From NCBI GenBank assembly GCA_036961445.1, contig JBALVO010000031.1:1-33271 (forward strand): a DNA stretch of 33,271 nucleotides, read 5' to 3'. The DNA is from JBALVO01 sp036961445 (GTDB lineage Bacteria > Pseudomonadota > Gammaproteobacteria > Pseudomonadales > Halieaceae). The notes beneath the pieces are model-generated. The model was given only the letters and a program-made list of their open reading frames with translations. It was not told where the DNA came from and did not search any database. The translations under genes and the position numbers were made by a program. Shown in pieces: positions 1-8,354 of this stretch; the stretch's first letter is position 1; each line of letters begins with the position of its first letter.

Positions 1-34
1 GTGGTTGCCTGCCACCAACAAACGAGGTAATCCC

Positions 35-1216
35 GTGAGCGACCTTGAACAATTTCGCCAGGAAACGCGAGTCTGGCTGGAAGAGAATTGCCCGCAGAGC
101 ATGCGTATTCCGGCACAGGGCTTTGACGACTACTACAACGGGGGGCGTAACCCGGAGATTGATCACCCGGACCAGAAAACCTGGTGTGACCGCATGGCGG
201 CGCGCGGTTGGACGGTGCCCCACTGGCCCCAAGAGTATGGCGGCGGCGGCCTGGACAATGACGAAGTCAAAGTGCTCAGCGAAGAAATGCGCAGAATCGG
301 AGCGCGTCGAGCGCTGGACAGCTTTGGTATCTCCATGCTCGGCCCGGCACTGCTGCATTTTGGCACCGAGGCGCAAAAACTGGAGCACTTACCCAAGATC
401 GTGCGTGGTGAGATTCGTTGGTGCCAGGGTTACTCCGAGCCCAATGCCGGTTCCGACCTGGCCAGCCTGGCGACCAAAGCAGAAGACCACGGCGACCACT
501 ACTTGATTAACGGCCAGAAAATCTGGACTTCCTACGCCGACAAATCCGATTGGATTTTTTGTCTGGTGCGCACCGACAACAGTGGCTCCAAGCACGAGGG
601 CATCAGTTTCGTATTGTTTGATATGGATCAGCCCGGTGTTACTGCGCGGCCTATCAGGTTGATCAGTGGCAACTCGCCTTTTTGTGAGACCTTTTTTGAT
701 GATGCCAAAGCCGATAAGTCCAACCTGGTGGGTGAAGAGGGTAACGGTTGGACCATAGCCAAATATCTGCTTACCCATGAGCGGGAGATGATTTCCGGTT
801 TTGGTGCTGCGCCCAAGAAATCCGTAGGACAGTGGGCGGTAGAAACTATCGGGACGGATACTTCGGGTCGTTTGGCCAATTCCGTATTGCGCCAGAATAT
901 AGCCCAGTACCAGCTAGACACTGTAGTTTTCGCGGCCACCATGGCGCGTGTCGGTGATGAAGCCAAAGCGGGCCAGGGTCTGGGTGCCGCGTCCTCCATA
1001 TTCAAGTACTACGGCACGGAGTTAAATAAGCGCCGCAATGAATTGAATATGGCGGTGGGTGGCGAAGCGGCGTTGGGCTGGGAAGGTGAGGTCTACAATG
1101 GCGGTGTGGTCAGTCGTGACTGGTTGCGCTCCAAGGGGAACTCGATCGAGGGCGGCACTTCGGAAGTGCAGTTGAATATTATTTCCAAGCGCGTGCTTGG
1201 ACTGCCTGAGGAGTAG
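35..1216 (+). CDS. Acyl-CoA dehydrogenase, catalytic-base subunit of a putative heteromeric pair
   Basis: FAD-dependent alpha,beta-dehydrogenation of an acyl-CoA thioester in beta-oxidation. The GTG at 35 is chosen as start because GAGG lies 7 nt upstream; the frame is also open upstream with a TTG at 5. This gives 393 residues, normal for the family. Visible motifs are the substrate/FAD loop CQGYSEPNAGSD near residues 130-142 and IEGGTSE near the C-terminus, whose Glu372 aligns with the catalytic base of medium-chain ACADs (YEGT). The usual RxxFG FAD-contact motif of the C-terminal helical domain is not seen. The next gene, 6 nt downstream, has RxxFG but lacks the Glu, so the two probably form one composite enzyme (inference from motif complementarity). 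The substrate is unknown. Confidence 0.9.
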   Translation: MSDLEQFRQETRVWLEENCPQSMRIPAQGFDDYYNGGRNPEIDHPDQKTWCDRMAARGWTVPHWPQEYGGGGLDNDEVKVLSEEMRRIGARRALDSFGISMLGPALLHFGTEAQKLEHLPKIVRGEIRWCQGYSEPNAGSDLASLATKAEDHGDHYLINGQKIWTSYADKSDWIFCLVRTDNSGSKHEGISFVLFDMDQPGVTARPIRLISGNSPFCETFFDDAKADKSNLVGEEGNGWTIAKYLLTHEREMISGFGAAPKKSVGQWAVETIGTDTSGRLANSVLRQNIAQYQLDTVVFAATMARVGDEAKAGQGLGAASSIFKYYGTELNKRRNELNMAVGGEAALGWEGEVYNGGVVSRDWLRSKGNSIEGGTSEVQLNIISKRVLGLPEE

Positions 1217-1222
1217 CGAAAC

Positions 1223-2362
1223 ATGGCACTGATACTGAATGAAGAGCAAACGATGCTCAAGGATTCTGCGGCGGGCTTCCTGGCGGAGAAAGCCACGGTA
1301 GCGAACCTGCGTGAATTGCGTGACAGTGGCAATGAGCGTGGTTTTAGTGACGAAGTCTGGAATGAGATGGCCCAGATGGGTTGGGCGGGTATCGCCATCG
1401 CCGAGGAATTTGGTGGTTTGGGCTACGGTTACACCGGGCTGGGTCTGGTGTTGGAGCAAGTGGGGCGCAACCTGAGCGCCAGCCCTCTGCAGTCTACTGT
1501 TCTGGTTGCCGCGACATTGATCTCCGAGTTGGGCAACGCACAGCAAAAGGAACAATTGTTACCGGCGATCGCCGCGGGTGAACGCCTGGTGAGCCTGGCA
1601 TTGCAGGAAGGCGCGCACCATGCGCCGCAGCAGGTGGCGCTGGTCGCCGTCGCTGATGGTGATTCCTATGTGCTCAATGGGGCCAAGGTGTTGGTGTTGG
1701 ATGCCAGCGCTGCCGATACCTTTATTGTCATTGCGCGCACTTCCGGTGACGCGGGCGACGAACAGGGTTTGAGCGCCTTTTTGGTGGCAGCAGGCAGTGC
1801 GGGTGTTGCCGTAGAGCGTCGTACTTTAGTGGATTCTGGCAATGCCGGCGCCCTTGCCCTGGATAATGTCCGGGTGCCGGCGGCGCAGCTGCTGGGTATC
1901 GAAGGCGAGGCCTGGTCTGGTCTTAATCGTGCTCTGGATATCAGCAACATCGGTCTGGCCTCTGAATTGTTGGGCTTGTCTGTTGAGGCTTTTGAGCGCA
2001 CCGTGGGCTACCTCAAGGAGCGCAAACAATTCGGCCGGGTCATTGGCTCGTTCCAGGGATTACAGCATCGCGCCGCAGAACTATACGCTGAGCTGGAGTT
2101 GGCCCGCTCCATTGTGTTGCAGGCCCTACAAAAAGTAGATGCGGGGGAGCAGGATCTGTCCTTGATTGCCAGTGCAGCCAAAGCCAAGCTGTGTGAGGTG
2201 GCGCAGCGCGCGACCAATGAAGCGATTCAGATGCACGGTGGAATTGGTATGACCGATGAACATGAAATTGGCTTTTTCATCAAACGCGCACGGGTGGCCC
2301 AGCATACCTTTGGCGACTATAACTATCATCTGGACCGATTTGCCCAGCTCAACGGCTTTTAG
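1223..2362 (+). CDS. Acyl-CoA dehydrogenase, FAD-contact subunit lacking the catalytic Glu
   Basis: 379-residue ACAD-fold protein starting 6 nt after the previous ACAD. It has the FAD-contact motif RKQFG at residues 267-271 followed by FQGLQH, and the MHGGIGMT motif typical of ACAD C-terminal domains. At the position of the catalytic Glu the sequence reads FGDYNYH (Gly364/Asp365), so no normal base is present. The mid-domain is also degenerate: QEGAHHAPQQ stands where TEPxAGSD is usual. These losses fit the partner role known for alpha2beta2 ACADs of mycobacterial steroid catabolism (FadE26/27, FadE28/29), where each gene gives half of the active site. The heteromer is inferred; the fold assignment is firm. 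Confidence 0.88.
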   Translation: MALILNEEQTMLKDSAAGFLAEKATVANLRELRDSGNERGFSDEVWNEMAQMGWAGIAIAEEFGGLGYGYTGLGLVLEQVGRNLSASPLQSTVLVAATLISELGNAQQKEQLLPAIAAGERLVSLALQEGAHHAPQQVALVAVADGDSYVLNGAKVLVLDASAADTFIVIARTSGDAGDEQGLSAFLVAAGSAGVAVERRTLVDSGNAGALALDNVRVPAAQLLGIEGEAWSGLNRALDISNIGLASELLGLSVEAFERTVGYLKERKQFGRVIGSFQGLQHRAAELYAELELARSIVLQALQKVDAGEQDLSLIASAAKAKLCEVAQRATNEAIQMHGGIGMTDEHEIGFFIKRARVAQHTFGDYNYHLDRFAQLNGF

Positions 2363-2390
2363 TCTGGTACCGCAATAGGATAATAAAATA

Positions 2391-4103
2391 ATGAACCCTG
2401 AAGTAAAAAAATTCGATGATGCGGTGGTGGCATTGACCGCACCGGGACAGTCTTTTGCGTTGGATACTGCCGAGGTAGACGGTGTCAATTATCTCAATTA
2501 TGCCTCGATGCCAGCCAACCTGGGCGAGTATTTTCTGCTTATGCAGCAGCATGCGGACAAGGATTTTGCTGTTTATCTGGATGAGCGTTATACCTTTGGG
2601 CAGACCTACCAACACAGCGCCGAATTGGCCGCAGCCCTCAAGGAGCAGTTTGGGGTGGGCAAGGGTGACCGGGTAGCCATCCTGAGTCGTAATAATCCCC
2701 AGTGGATGATGGCTTTCGTTGCCGCCATCGGTATGGGGGCCGTGGCAGTTCCGATGAATGCCTGGTGGACCACTGAAGAGTTGGACTATGGCTTTGCCGA
2801 TAGCGGCGCCAAAGTGGTGGTTGCCGACCGCTCGCGGGTGGAGCGCCTGGCGCCTATCGCGGCTAAATATGGACTGCAAATTATCGCCATAGATGACTGC
2901 AGTGGCCTGGATGTGGTGGTCACGCCTTTTGCCGAACTGTTACGGAAATTTGCCGGAGCGGCAATGCCCGAGGTAGAAATTAAGCCAGACGACCACGCCT
3001 CCATTATGTACACCTCTGGCTCTACCGGGCATCCCAAGGGTGCTCTGTCTTCTCACCGCGGTATTTTGTCGGCACTGTTCAGCTGGATGTTGATGGGTGT
3101 GGCCACCAAGGTGGCTGCCGGTGAAGCGGCGGCAGCAGAAAAGTACCCGCCGGCGGGCTTGTTGACTATTCCGTTATTTCATTGCACCGGCAGCCATTCG
3201 GCGTTTTTGTTGTCCTTGATCGTTGGTCGCAAGCTGGTGATCATGCATAAATGGGATGCCGAGGAAGCGCTGCGCCTGATAGAGCAGGAACGCATTACCT
3301 GGTTTAACGGCGTGCCCACCATGTCGGCGGAATTGCAGGCGGCGGCGCAGGTCTCTACTCGCGATATTTCGTCGTTGACGGATATTATGGCCGGCGGTGC
3401 CGCGCGCCCGCCGGATCAGGTCGACAAGATCAACGGTACCTTCAAAAAATCAAATCCGGGTATTGGTTACGGTTTGACTGAAACCAATGCATTAGGTGCG
3501 GTCAATGCAGGGGCTTTCTACTTGGCCAATCCGCACAGTACCGGGCGTGTTGTGCCCGCGGTGACAAAGTTCAGAATTCAGGGAGAAGACGGTCAGGAGA
3601 TGGCCACTGGTGAACGTGGTGAATTGTGCATCAAGTCACCGGCCAATGTACTGGGATACTGGAATAAGCCCGAAGCGACGGCAGAAGCTTTTGTGGACGG
3701 TTGGTTTCATACCGGCGACGTGGCCTATGTCGACGAAGACGGGTTCTTTTATATCGTCGATCGTATCAAGGAAATTATTATCCGCGGCGGTGAGAATATC
3801 AGTTGCCTGGAAGTCGAAGCGGCAATTTACAACCACCCTGCGGTATTTGAAGCCGCTGTTTTTGGCTTACCGGACGAGCGACTGGGTGAGATTGTCGGTG
3901 CCGCCGTTGTGTTGAAGGAGGGGGCTGAGCTCAGTGCAGATGCTTTGCGACAATTCCTGGGTGAGCATATCTCCAGCTTTAAGCTGCCGGCGCACGTGTG
4001 GTTCCCCGTCGAGCAGTTGCCGCGTATCGCCTCGGGCAAAATTTTCAAACGACAAATCAAGGCGGACTATGCCGCCAAACTGGCTGGGTCCAGCCCGGCG
4101 TAA
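2391..4103 (+). CDS. AMP-forming acyl-CoA synthetase (class I adenylate-forming)
   Basis: Activates a carboxylic acid with ATP and CoA to the acyl-CoA, through an acyl-adenylate. The 570-residue protein has the P-loop YTSGSTGHPKG near 206-216, the adenine/Mg motif YGLTET near 357-362, the hinge region WFHTGDVAYVDEDGF near 438-452, RIKEIIIRGGENI shortly after, and the C-terminal catalytic lysine in SGKIFKRQIK (Lys550). Start is the ATG at 2391, 28 nt after the ACAD stop, in the same run of genes. It probably supplies substrate to the flanking dehydrogenases. The acyl chain is not predictable from sequence alone; FadD-like and steroid-side-chain ligases share these motifs. Confidence 0.9.
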   Translation: MNPEVKKFDDAVVALTAPGQSFALDTAEVDGVNYLNYASMPANLGEYFLLMQQHADKDFAVYLDERYTFGQTYQHSAELAAALKEQFGVGKGDRVAILSRNNPQWMMAFVAAIGMGAVAVPMNAWWTTEELDYGFADSGAKVVVADRSRVERLAPIAAKYGLQIIAIDDCSGLDVVVTPFAELLRKFAGAAMPEVEIKPDDHASIMYTSGSTGHPKGALSSHRGILSALFSWMLMGVATKVAAGEAAAAEKYPPAGLLTIPLFHCTGSHSAFLLSLIVGRKLVIMHKWDAEEALRLIEQERITWFNGVPTMSAELQAAAQVSTRDISSLTDIMAGGAARPPDQVDKINGTFKKSNPGIGYGLTETNALGAVNAGAFYLANPHSTGRVVPAVTKFRIQGEDGQEMATGERGELCIKSPANVLGYWNKPEATAEAFVDGWFHTGDVAYVDEDGFFYIVDRIKEIIIRGGENISCLEVEAAIYNHPAVFEAAVFGLPDERLGEIVGAAVVLKEGAELSADALRQFLGEHISSFKLPAHVWFPVEQLPRIASGKIFKRQIKADYAAKLAGSSPA

Positions 4104-4150
4104 CTTTGCGCAAAATCTACATATTTGATCACAGGTAAGGAGAGAAGAGC

Positions 4151-5401
4151 ATGGATTTAGGTGTCAGCAAAAAGATTGCACCAATACTGGAAGCGGTCCG
4201 TCATTTTATGGCCGAGGAAATTGCCCCGCTGGAGCACGAATACATCAGCGAAATCTCCGTAGGAGATCGGTGGCAGTTCACCGACCGACAGATTGAGATT
4301 ATGGAAGGCCTGAAGAATAAGGCCAAGGCGAAAGGTCTGTGGAATTTCTTCCTGACCGACGGTGAACACGGGTCGGGACTCAATACCGTGGAATATGCTT
4401 ATCTGGCAGAGGAAATGGGTAAGTCGCATATTGCGGCGGAAGTCTTCAATTGTGCAGCGCCCGATACCGGAAACATGGAAGTCCTGCACAAGTACGGCAC
4501 TGAGGCGCAGAAGAAGCAGTGGCTGGAGCCGTTAATGAATGGCGAAATCCGCTCTGCTTATTCCATGACTGAGCCGGGGGTGGCTTCTTCCGACGCCACC
4601 AATATTTGTACACAGGCTGTGCTGGATGGCGACGAGTGGGTTATCAATGGCGAGAAGCATTATGTCTCCGGTGCCGGTGATCCACGCTGTAAGATTATGA
4701 TCGTTATGGTGAAAACCGAACCCGATGCGGCCAAGCACGTGCAGCAGTCACAGATTCTGGTCCCTTTGGACACACCGGGGTTTGAGAATCTGCGCGCGAT
4801 GAACGTGTTCTCTATGGATGATGCGCCGCATGGTCACATGCACCAGAAATTTACCAATGTGCGCGTTCCCAAGGACAATATCATACTGGGTTCTGGTCGG
4901 GGGTTTGAAATTTCTCAGGGTCGCCTGGGGCCGGGTCGTATCCATCATTGTATGCGAGCAATTGGCGCGGCAGAAAAAGCCCTGGAGTTATTGTGCCAGC
5001 GCGCTGTATCACGCACCGCATTTGGTAAGCCTCTGGCGCGCCTGGGGGGCAATGTGGATATCGTCGCCAATGCGCGAATGGATATAGAGCAGGCCCGTTT
5101 GCTCACGCTTAAGACGGCGTGGATGATGGATAATGTTGATCCCAAGGAGGCCCGCGTATGGATCTCCATGATCAAGACTGCCGTTCCCAACATATCCATT
5201 CGTATTGTGGATCAGGCGATCCAGATGTTTGGTGCGCTGGGTGTGTCACAAGATACACCGCTGGCCACCATGTATATGGCCCAGCGTACACTGCGCTTGG
5301 CAGATGGGCCGGATGAGGTGCATCGCATGGTGGTGGGTCGCAACGAATTGCGCAAGTACAGCGCGCAGCATGAGGTAAACGCTACTTTCCGCGACGGTTG
5401 A
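4151..5401 (+). CDS. ACAD10/11-like acyl-CoA dehydrogenase
   Basis: 416-residue dehydrogenase with a strong ribosome site (AAGGAGAG about 10 nt before ATG). Motifs: SMTEPGVASSDATN near 137-150 (TEP plus SSDATN, characteristic of the ACAD10/11 branch), INGEKHYVSGAG, RTAFGKPL in the C-terminal helical domain, and LRLADGPDEVHRMVVGR near the end. The residue aligned with the usual Glu base is Asp385 (ADGPDEVH), as is typical for this branch by motif comparison. It carries both an RxxFG motif and an acidic residue, so unlike the two ACADs upstream it should work as a homomer. It is last in the plus-strand run and converges on the Rieske oxygenase gene. Confidence 0.88.
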   Translation: MDLGVSKKIAPILEAVRHFMAEEIAPLEHEYISEISVGDRWQFTDRQIEIMEGLKNKAKAKGLWNFFLTDGEHGSGLNTVEYAYLAEEMGKSHIAAEVFNCAAPDTGNMEVLHKYGTEAQKKQWLEPLMNGEIRSAYSMTEPGVASSDATNICTQAVLDGDEWVINGEKHYVSGAGDPRCKIMIVMVKTEPDAAKHVQQSQILVPLDTPGFENLRAMNVFSMDDAPHGHMHQKFTNVRVPKDNIILGSGRGFEISQGRLGPGRIHHCMRAIGAAEKALELLCQRAVSRTAFGKPLARLGGNVDIVANARMDIEQARLLTLKTAWMMDNVDPKEARVWISMIKTAVPNISIRIVDQAIQMFGALGVSQDTPLATMYMAQRTLRLADGPDEVHRMVVGRNELRKYSAQHEVNATFRDG

Positions 5402-5414
5402 TATAGCGACCCCG

Positions 5415-5444
5415 GGGGCGGCTACGCAGTGTCGTAGTCACCCC
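5415..5444. terminator. Hairpin between convergent genes
   Basis: The 47-bp gap between the ACAD10/11-like gene and the Rieske gene holds a 12-bp stem (5415-5426 with 5433-5444), with one C/A mismatch, one G-T pair and a CAGTGT loop. No T-tract follows on either strand, so if it terminates it would be a weak or bidirectional structure. The placement supports the call more than the sequence does. Confidence 0.4.
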
Positions 5445-5448
5445 TGTA

Positions 5449-6591
5449 TCAAGCCAGTTCTCTGGCAATGATCTCATGAAAGCGTATTGCAGATTCCTCC
5501 AGGCCACCAAATAGCAGATGACTGTTTGCGCCCGAGCGCATGCCCAGCTGGGCACCCTCGGAGACGAAAATGTCTTCGGCCTGGAATACCCCCTGATCAA
5601 TTAACTCAAAAGAGCGACGGAAGTGATCCTGCTGGTCATCCGACGTCGGTGGATGGGGCGTGAGCATGGTGTGGGCGAATATGGTCTGCTCCGGGCTGAG
5701 TGGAAACAGACTGATAATGCTGGTGTATTCCGGGTGAAAAATCAGTACCGCGTTGGGAAAAGTAGTGTAGGAAAAGGTCGCATGCTTGCGTAAATCCAGT
5801 GCTTGAGTGGGCAGGCCCACCGCCTGGCTAATCTCGTTGCGCGCGACTGCAGAGCGCACGTGATCACCCAGCAGGTCGGACTCTGCCACCGCGTCAGGGA
5901 AAAATGAGCCCACGGTGTTCTTGTGCAAACGCGTGACATGGTAACCATCCAGGAAGGCATCCTGCACCAGTTTCCAGTTGCAGTTGATAGTGCGCACCCG
6001 CTGTTGGCAGAAGCTGAAGTCGCCCAACTGGAATATGTCCAGGTCGGTGCCCAGGCCCGCCAGATGTTGGTCGAGATCCATGACTGCATGCTGGTCCGCC
6101 TGCATCCAGATCAGTCCGTTGCGCACTTGCGTGGGCAGGGCCACCAGTCCCAGTTCATCCATATCCAGGTCGGTAAAACTTTCGTCACGGGGGATATTGC
6201 GCAGTTTACCGTCGAGTCCGTAGGTCCATTGATGGTAGGGGCATACCAGCGACCGCAGGCAGGTCTGTCCCTGCTCTTGCACCAGGCGCATACCTCGATG
6301 GCGACAGACATTCATAAAGGTGCCTATCTCCCCGCTCTTGTCACGCAGCGTAATCAGCGGGGGTCCCAGCCAGTCGTAGACGATGGCATCGCCTGCCTCG
6401 GGGATCTGCGACTCGTGGCCAATGATCAGTGGGCGGCGCAGAAATAAACGTTCCCGTTCTCGTTCAAACTGCTGTTGGCTGGTGTAGGCCGTTACGGGAA
6501 TACGTTTAGCGCAGGCGGCTGGGCCGGTGGCCTCTCCAGCGGTGCGAGCAGCGAGCTTTTGTACCAGGGTGACAGGCGCGCGATAAGACAT
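5449..6591 (-). CDS. Rieske non-heme iron oxygenase, alpha subunit
   Basis: Uses O2 and electrons from a reductase to hydroxylate or demethylate an organic substrate. The 380-residue form starts at ATG 6591 (AGGA 11 nt upstream); the longer frame to 6651 adds a basic tail with no support. The Rieske [2Fe-2S] ligands are Cys96, His98, Cys117 and His120 (CRHRG and CPYHQW). The mononuclear iron site is DGYHVTRLH with His218 and His223, bridging Asp215, and probable third ligand Asp340 in QAEDIF. No beta subunit, ferredoxin or reductase gene lies in the window, so electrons must come from elsewhere. It is divergent from the MaoC-SDR-thiolase genes. Substrate class (aromatic, terpenoid, steroid, quaternary amine) is not resolved. 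Confidence 0.9.
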   Translation of the reverse strand: MSYRAPVTLVQKLAARTAGEATGPAACAKRIPVTAYTSQQQFERERERLFLRRPLIIGHESQIPEAGDAIVYDWLGPPLITLRDKSGEIGTFMNVCRHRGMRLVQEQGQTCLRSLVCPYHQWTYGLDGKLRNIPRDESFTDLDMDELGLVALPTQVRNGLIWMQADQHAVMDLDQHLAGLGTDLDIFQLGDFSFCQQRVRTINCNWKLVQDAFLDGYHVTRLHKNTVGSFFPDAVAESDLLGDHVRSAVARNEISQAVGLPTQALDLRKHATFSYTTFPNAVLIFHPEYTSIISLFPLSPEQTIFAHTMLTPHPPTSDDQQDHFRRSFELIDQGVFQAEDIFVSEGAQLGMRSGANSHLLFGGLEESAIRFHEIIARELA

Positions 6592-6678
6592 TGTGCTCAA
6601 ATCCTGCAGACACCACCGACGATGTCGTATGCGTAAAGATGCAGTAAGCATAGCAGGCCTTGGCAGGGCAAAAAATAC

Positions 6679-6707
6679 TTGAAAGAACTAAATACATACT
6701 GTATGTT
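6679..6707 (+). promoter_or_regulatory. Sigma-70-like promoter for the MaoC-SDR-thiolase genes
   Basis: TTGAAA (6679-6684, 5 of 6 to consensus) and TATGTT (6702-6707, 4 of 6) are spaced 17 bp apart in the 287-bp divergent gap before the MaoC gene at 6879. The leader would be about 165 nt. The rest of the gap (6592-6678 and 6708-6878) shows no further gene or strong structure. Confidence 0.45.
6694..6706. promoter_or_regulatory. 13-bp palindrome, candidate operator
   Basis: ACATAC-T-GTATGT is a perfect inverted repeat with one central base. It fills the spacer and part of the -10 of the promoter at 6679-6707, where a bound repressor would block RNA polymerase. The sequence differs from the 16-bp palindrome upstream of the TetR operon, so it may belong to another regulator. 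No regulator gene is adjacent. Confidence 0.4.
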
Positions 6708-6878
6708 CAAATCCGCTTTTTTGGCTGGCTTCTGCGCTGTATTTTCCTGTTCTGGTCGCGTCTTTATCCTGCAGCGAGAGCTCGAATTGTGCTGCTTGTC
6801 CGCGATAACACTGTGAAACGCCAAAGCTCGACTACACTAGATTGATTCTGTTTACGTAAAACTGATGAGGAACGCACC

Positions 6879-7343
6879 ATGGCAGTAAAAATCGTACCCA
6901 AGGACCAAATGGTCAACGCCGTTGGAACCAAATATGAACCCAGCGAGTGGATCGAGGTGACTCAGGAACGTATCAATACTTTCGCCGACTGTACTGAGGA
7001 TCATCAGTTCATTCATATTGATGCTGAGGCCGCTGCCAAAACACCATTTGGTGGCACCATCGCTCACGGCTTCCTGACGCTGTCCCTGCTCGCCAAAATG
7101 GCTGAGGGTAACGGTGTTATCCCGGAAAATACGGTGATGGGCATAAACTACGGTTTTGACAAGGTGCGCTTCCTGACACCGGTGCGCTCCGGCAAACGGG
7201 TGCGCGCGCATCTTGAAGTGATAAGCGTAGACGAGAAGCCTGGTAACCGGTTCCTTATCAAGCAAGCGGTTTCAGTGGAAATTGAGGGTGAAGAAACACC
7301 GGCGCTGGTCGCCGAGTGGTTGTCCATGCTAGTGGCAGGCTAA
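6879..7343 (+). CDS. MaoC-type (R)-specific enoyl-CoA hydratase
   Basis: Hot-dog fold protein of 154 residues, predicted to hydrate trans-2-enoyl-CoA to (3R)-hydroxyacyl-CoA. The hydratase-2 motif is clear: TEDHQFIHID contains the catalytic pair Asp41 and His46, followed by FGGTIAHGFLTLSLL (57-71). Start ATG has GAGGAA about 9 nt upstream. It is followed 45 nt later by an MFE-2-like dehydrogenase, the enzyme that uses the (R) product, so the two genes together match the hydratase and dehydrogenase domains that are fused in eukaryotic peroxisomal MFE-2. An alternative role, PhaJ-like supply of monomers for polyhydroxyalkanoate, is less likely because no PHA genes are nearby. Confidence 0.9.
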   Translation: MAVKIVPKDQMVNAVGTKYEPSEWIEVTQERINTFADCTEDHQFIHIDAEAAAKTPFGGTIAHGFLTLSLLAKMAEGNGVIPENTVMGINYGFDKVRFLTPVRSGKRVRAHLEVISVDEKPGNRFLIKQAVSVEIEGEETPALVAEWLSMLVAG

Positions 7344-7388
7344 TCGCCCTGAAGCTGTTTTTTGCATATTTTATAGAGGAATTAAGTA

Positions 7389-8309
7389 ATGAGTATTAGA
7401 TACGACGGCAAAGTTGCCATTGTTACCGGGTCTGGCCAGGGTCTGGGCCGCAGCCACGCAATTGAACTGGCCAAGCGCGGCGCCAAAGTGGTTATCAATG
7501 ACCTCGGTGGGGCCAAAGACGGTACCGGTGGCTCCAGTGACGCTGCTCTGGCGGTGGTGGCAGAAATCGAAGCACTGGGCGGAGAAGCCATTGCCAATGG
7601 CGCCAACGTTGCCAAGTACGATGAAGTAGAGGCGATGGTCAAGCAGGTGATGGATAAGTGGGGCAGGGTGGACATCCTGGTCAACAATGCCGGTATCCTG
7701 CGCGACAAGAGCTTTACCAAGGGCGCACTGGACGATTTCCAGCTGGTGGTTGATGTACACCTGATGGGCACAGTGAACTGCACCAAGGCCTGCTGGGATA
7801 TTATGCGTGACCAGGGCTATGGCCGCATCGTGGTAACGACCTCGTCTTCAGGTCTATATGGTAACTTTGGTCAGAGCAACTACGGCTCTGCCAAGATGGG
7901 TGTTATCGGTTTTATGAATACTCTGGTACAAGAAGGTGCCAAGTACGACGTGCGTGTTAACGCCCTGGCGCCTACTGCGGGAACCCGCATGACCGAGGGG
8001 CTTATCCCCGAAGAGGCCTTTGCGCTGCTCACTCCTGAAACGGTCACACCGGCAGTACTGTATATGGTCAGTGAAGATGCCCCGAACAAGACCATTATGT
8101 GTGCCGGCGCTGGCGCGTATTCCGTGGCCAAGATTATTGAAACCGACGGTGTGTGGTTGTCTCCAGAAGATCAGACTCCGGAAGGCATTGCCGCCAATTG
8201 GGCTGCTATTACCTCACCCGAAGGCGAGGTCCAGCCACAGGCCGGTTTTGAGCAGACAGTGAAATTCACAGGCAAGGCTATGAAAGGTCTGGGTCTGTCC
8301 CAGGATTGA
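7389..8309 (+). CDS. MFE-2/HSD17B4-like (3R)-hydroxyacyl-CoA dehydrogenase (SDR)
   Basis: 306-residue short-chain dehydrogenase that should oxidise (3R)-hydroxyacyl-CoA with NAD+. It shows the Rossmann motif TGSGQGLGRSH from residue 14, the structural motif LVNNAGILRDKSF, and the catalytic Tyr165/Lys169 in SNYGSAKMG with the serine in TTSSSGLYGNFGQ. The phrases INDLGG, GILRDKSF and LYGNFGQ(S/A)NY are typical of the multifunctional-enzyme type 2 branch rather than of generic FabG. The C-terminal 50 residues extend beyond the core SDR domain. Good ribosome site (AGAGGAATTAAGTA before ATG). It lies between the MaoC hydratase and the thiolase, giving a three-step beta-oxidation set. Confidence 0.9.
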   Translation: MSIRYDGKVAIVTGSGQGLGRSHAIELAKRGAKVVINDLGGAKDGTGGSSDAALAVVAEIEALGGEAIANGANVAKYDEVEAMVKQVMDKWGRVDILVNNAGILRDKSFTKGALDDFQLVVDVHLMGTVNCTKACWDIMRDQGYGRIVVTTSSSGLYGNFGQSNYGSAKMGVIGFMNTLVQEGAKYDVRVNALAPTAGTRMTEGLIPEEAFALLTPETVTPAVLYMVSEDAPNKTIMCAGAGAYSVAKIIETDGVWLSPEDQTPEGIAANWAAITSPEGEVQPQAGFEQTVKFTGKAMKGLGLSQD

Positions 8310-8354
8310 TAATTTCCGGGTCGCTGCTAGCGCCCCAACTATTGGAGAAATATG

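Noticed and set aside
5923..6447. 174-codon plus-strand frame within the Rieske gene
   Set aside because: Lies opposite the cluster and iron-binding motifs of the oxygenase, and has no ribosome site or known domain.
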